A stretch of DNA of 64,000 nucleotides from Caulobacter sp. (GTDB lineage: Bacteria; Pseudomonadota; Alphaproteobacteria; Caulobacterales; Caulobacteraceae), in the NCBI RefSeq assembly GCF_017744445.1, contig NZ_JAGIBH010000005.1, forward strand, positions 248,001-312,000, written 5' to 3'. Positions within the stretch are counted from its first letter, which is position 1, and the number at the start of each line of letters is the position of its first letter. Below, in pieces: positions 63,754 through 64,000 of the stretch. The position numbers and the translations under genes are program-made. Under the pieces are notes generated by a model, which made no database searches, was not told the origin of the DNA, and saw only the letters and a program-made list of their open reading frames with translations.

Positions 63754-64000
63754 GCCAGGCCGCCAATCAGGCCCATGCCCATTCCGGTCTGCTTGCGCAC
63801 CTCTTCCTGCGCCGCATCGGGCGCCAGGAGGACGTTGTCGCGTCCGATCGAAAGCGCCATGACCTGCTGCGCGCACGCCCGCTCCAGGAAGAACATCCCC
63901 AACCAGCACTCGGCCGCCGAGCTGCCCACCGACAGCGTGCCGTGGTTGCGCAGCATCATCAGCTTCTTGGTCTCGCCCAGGTCGGCCACCAGCCGCTCCC
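63699..64000 (-). CDS. Class II aldolase/adducin-family protein, 5' end cut by window
   Basis: C-terminal 99 codons visible: LVADLGETKKLMMLRNHGTLSVGSSAAECWLGMFFLERACAQQVMALS. NHGTLSVG carries the zinc-site histidine seen in fuculose-phosphate aldolase and adducin-head proteins. The start lies beyond 64000. It overlaps the next gene if that gene starts at 63753. Confidence 0.85.
   Translation of the reverse strand, partial: ERLVADLGETKKLMMLRNHGTLSVGSSAAECWLGMFFLERACAQQVMALSIGRDNVLLAPDAAQEEVRKQTGMGMGLIGGLAWPGCLRKLDRELPGYAD

Overview
The window is GC-rich, densely packed DNA from an alphaproteobacterium that looks like Caulobacter or a close relative. The evidence is gene content and order (gyrA, parC, the pyrE-pdxJ-acpS-lepB-rnc-era-recO block, a single SpoT-type Rsh next to rpoZ), a GcrA-family protein, a MotB flagellar motor subunit and dispersed palindromic intergenic repeats. 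The species is an inference; I ran no database search.

Layout. 1-8.2 kb: 3' part of gyrA, a Cu/Zn superoxide dismutase with a lipoprotein, an EamA exporter, the biotin genes bioA // bioF-bioD, and a beta-hydroxyacid dehydrogenase. 8.2-13 kb: motB, the N-end-rule aminoacyl transferase, and a three-gene oxidoreductase set. 13-18 kb: two paralogous serine hydrolases on either side of an RTX-like secreted protein. 17.6-36.2 kb, nearly all on the minus strand: rpoZ, spoT, pyrE, pdxJ, acpS, lepB, rnc, era, an arylamine N-acetyltransferase, recO, a PhoD-like phosphatase, parC, plus an M13 peptidase. A LysR gene and a 1.3-kb gene-poor segment with an AT-rich core separate rnc from era. 36.3-48 kb: folK, a NYN-domain protein, a family-5 type uracil-DNA glycosylase, an exported sugar-oxidation set, glpK, a DUF2336 protein, NAD kinase, an Hpt phosphotransfer protein, and folD with a c-type cytochrome and a lactone-oxidase-like flavoprotein. 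48-56 kb: an aldehyde dehydrogenase, tRNA-Thr(TGT), ribosome rescue factor ArfB, a PadR-membrane protein pair, MarR, a small unknown protein behind a GcrA-family regulator, and a cytochrome c lipoprotein followed by four NTF2-like domains in three genes. 56-64 kb: a long TPP enzyme downstream of an RND efflux pump, an exported protein of unknown function, and the end of a class II aldolase-family gene.

Most genes are housekeeping. The points most worth a second look are: a 14-bp inverted repeat that pairs with the parC start codon; a GcrA paralogue whose upstream region carries a GANTC site; the four-domain NTF2 array behind a cytochrome c; the AT-rich insertion-like segment inside the rnc-era block; and two families of paired inverted repeats, one showing clear stem covariation. 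I found no CRISPR array, prophage, transposase or rRNA.
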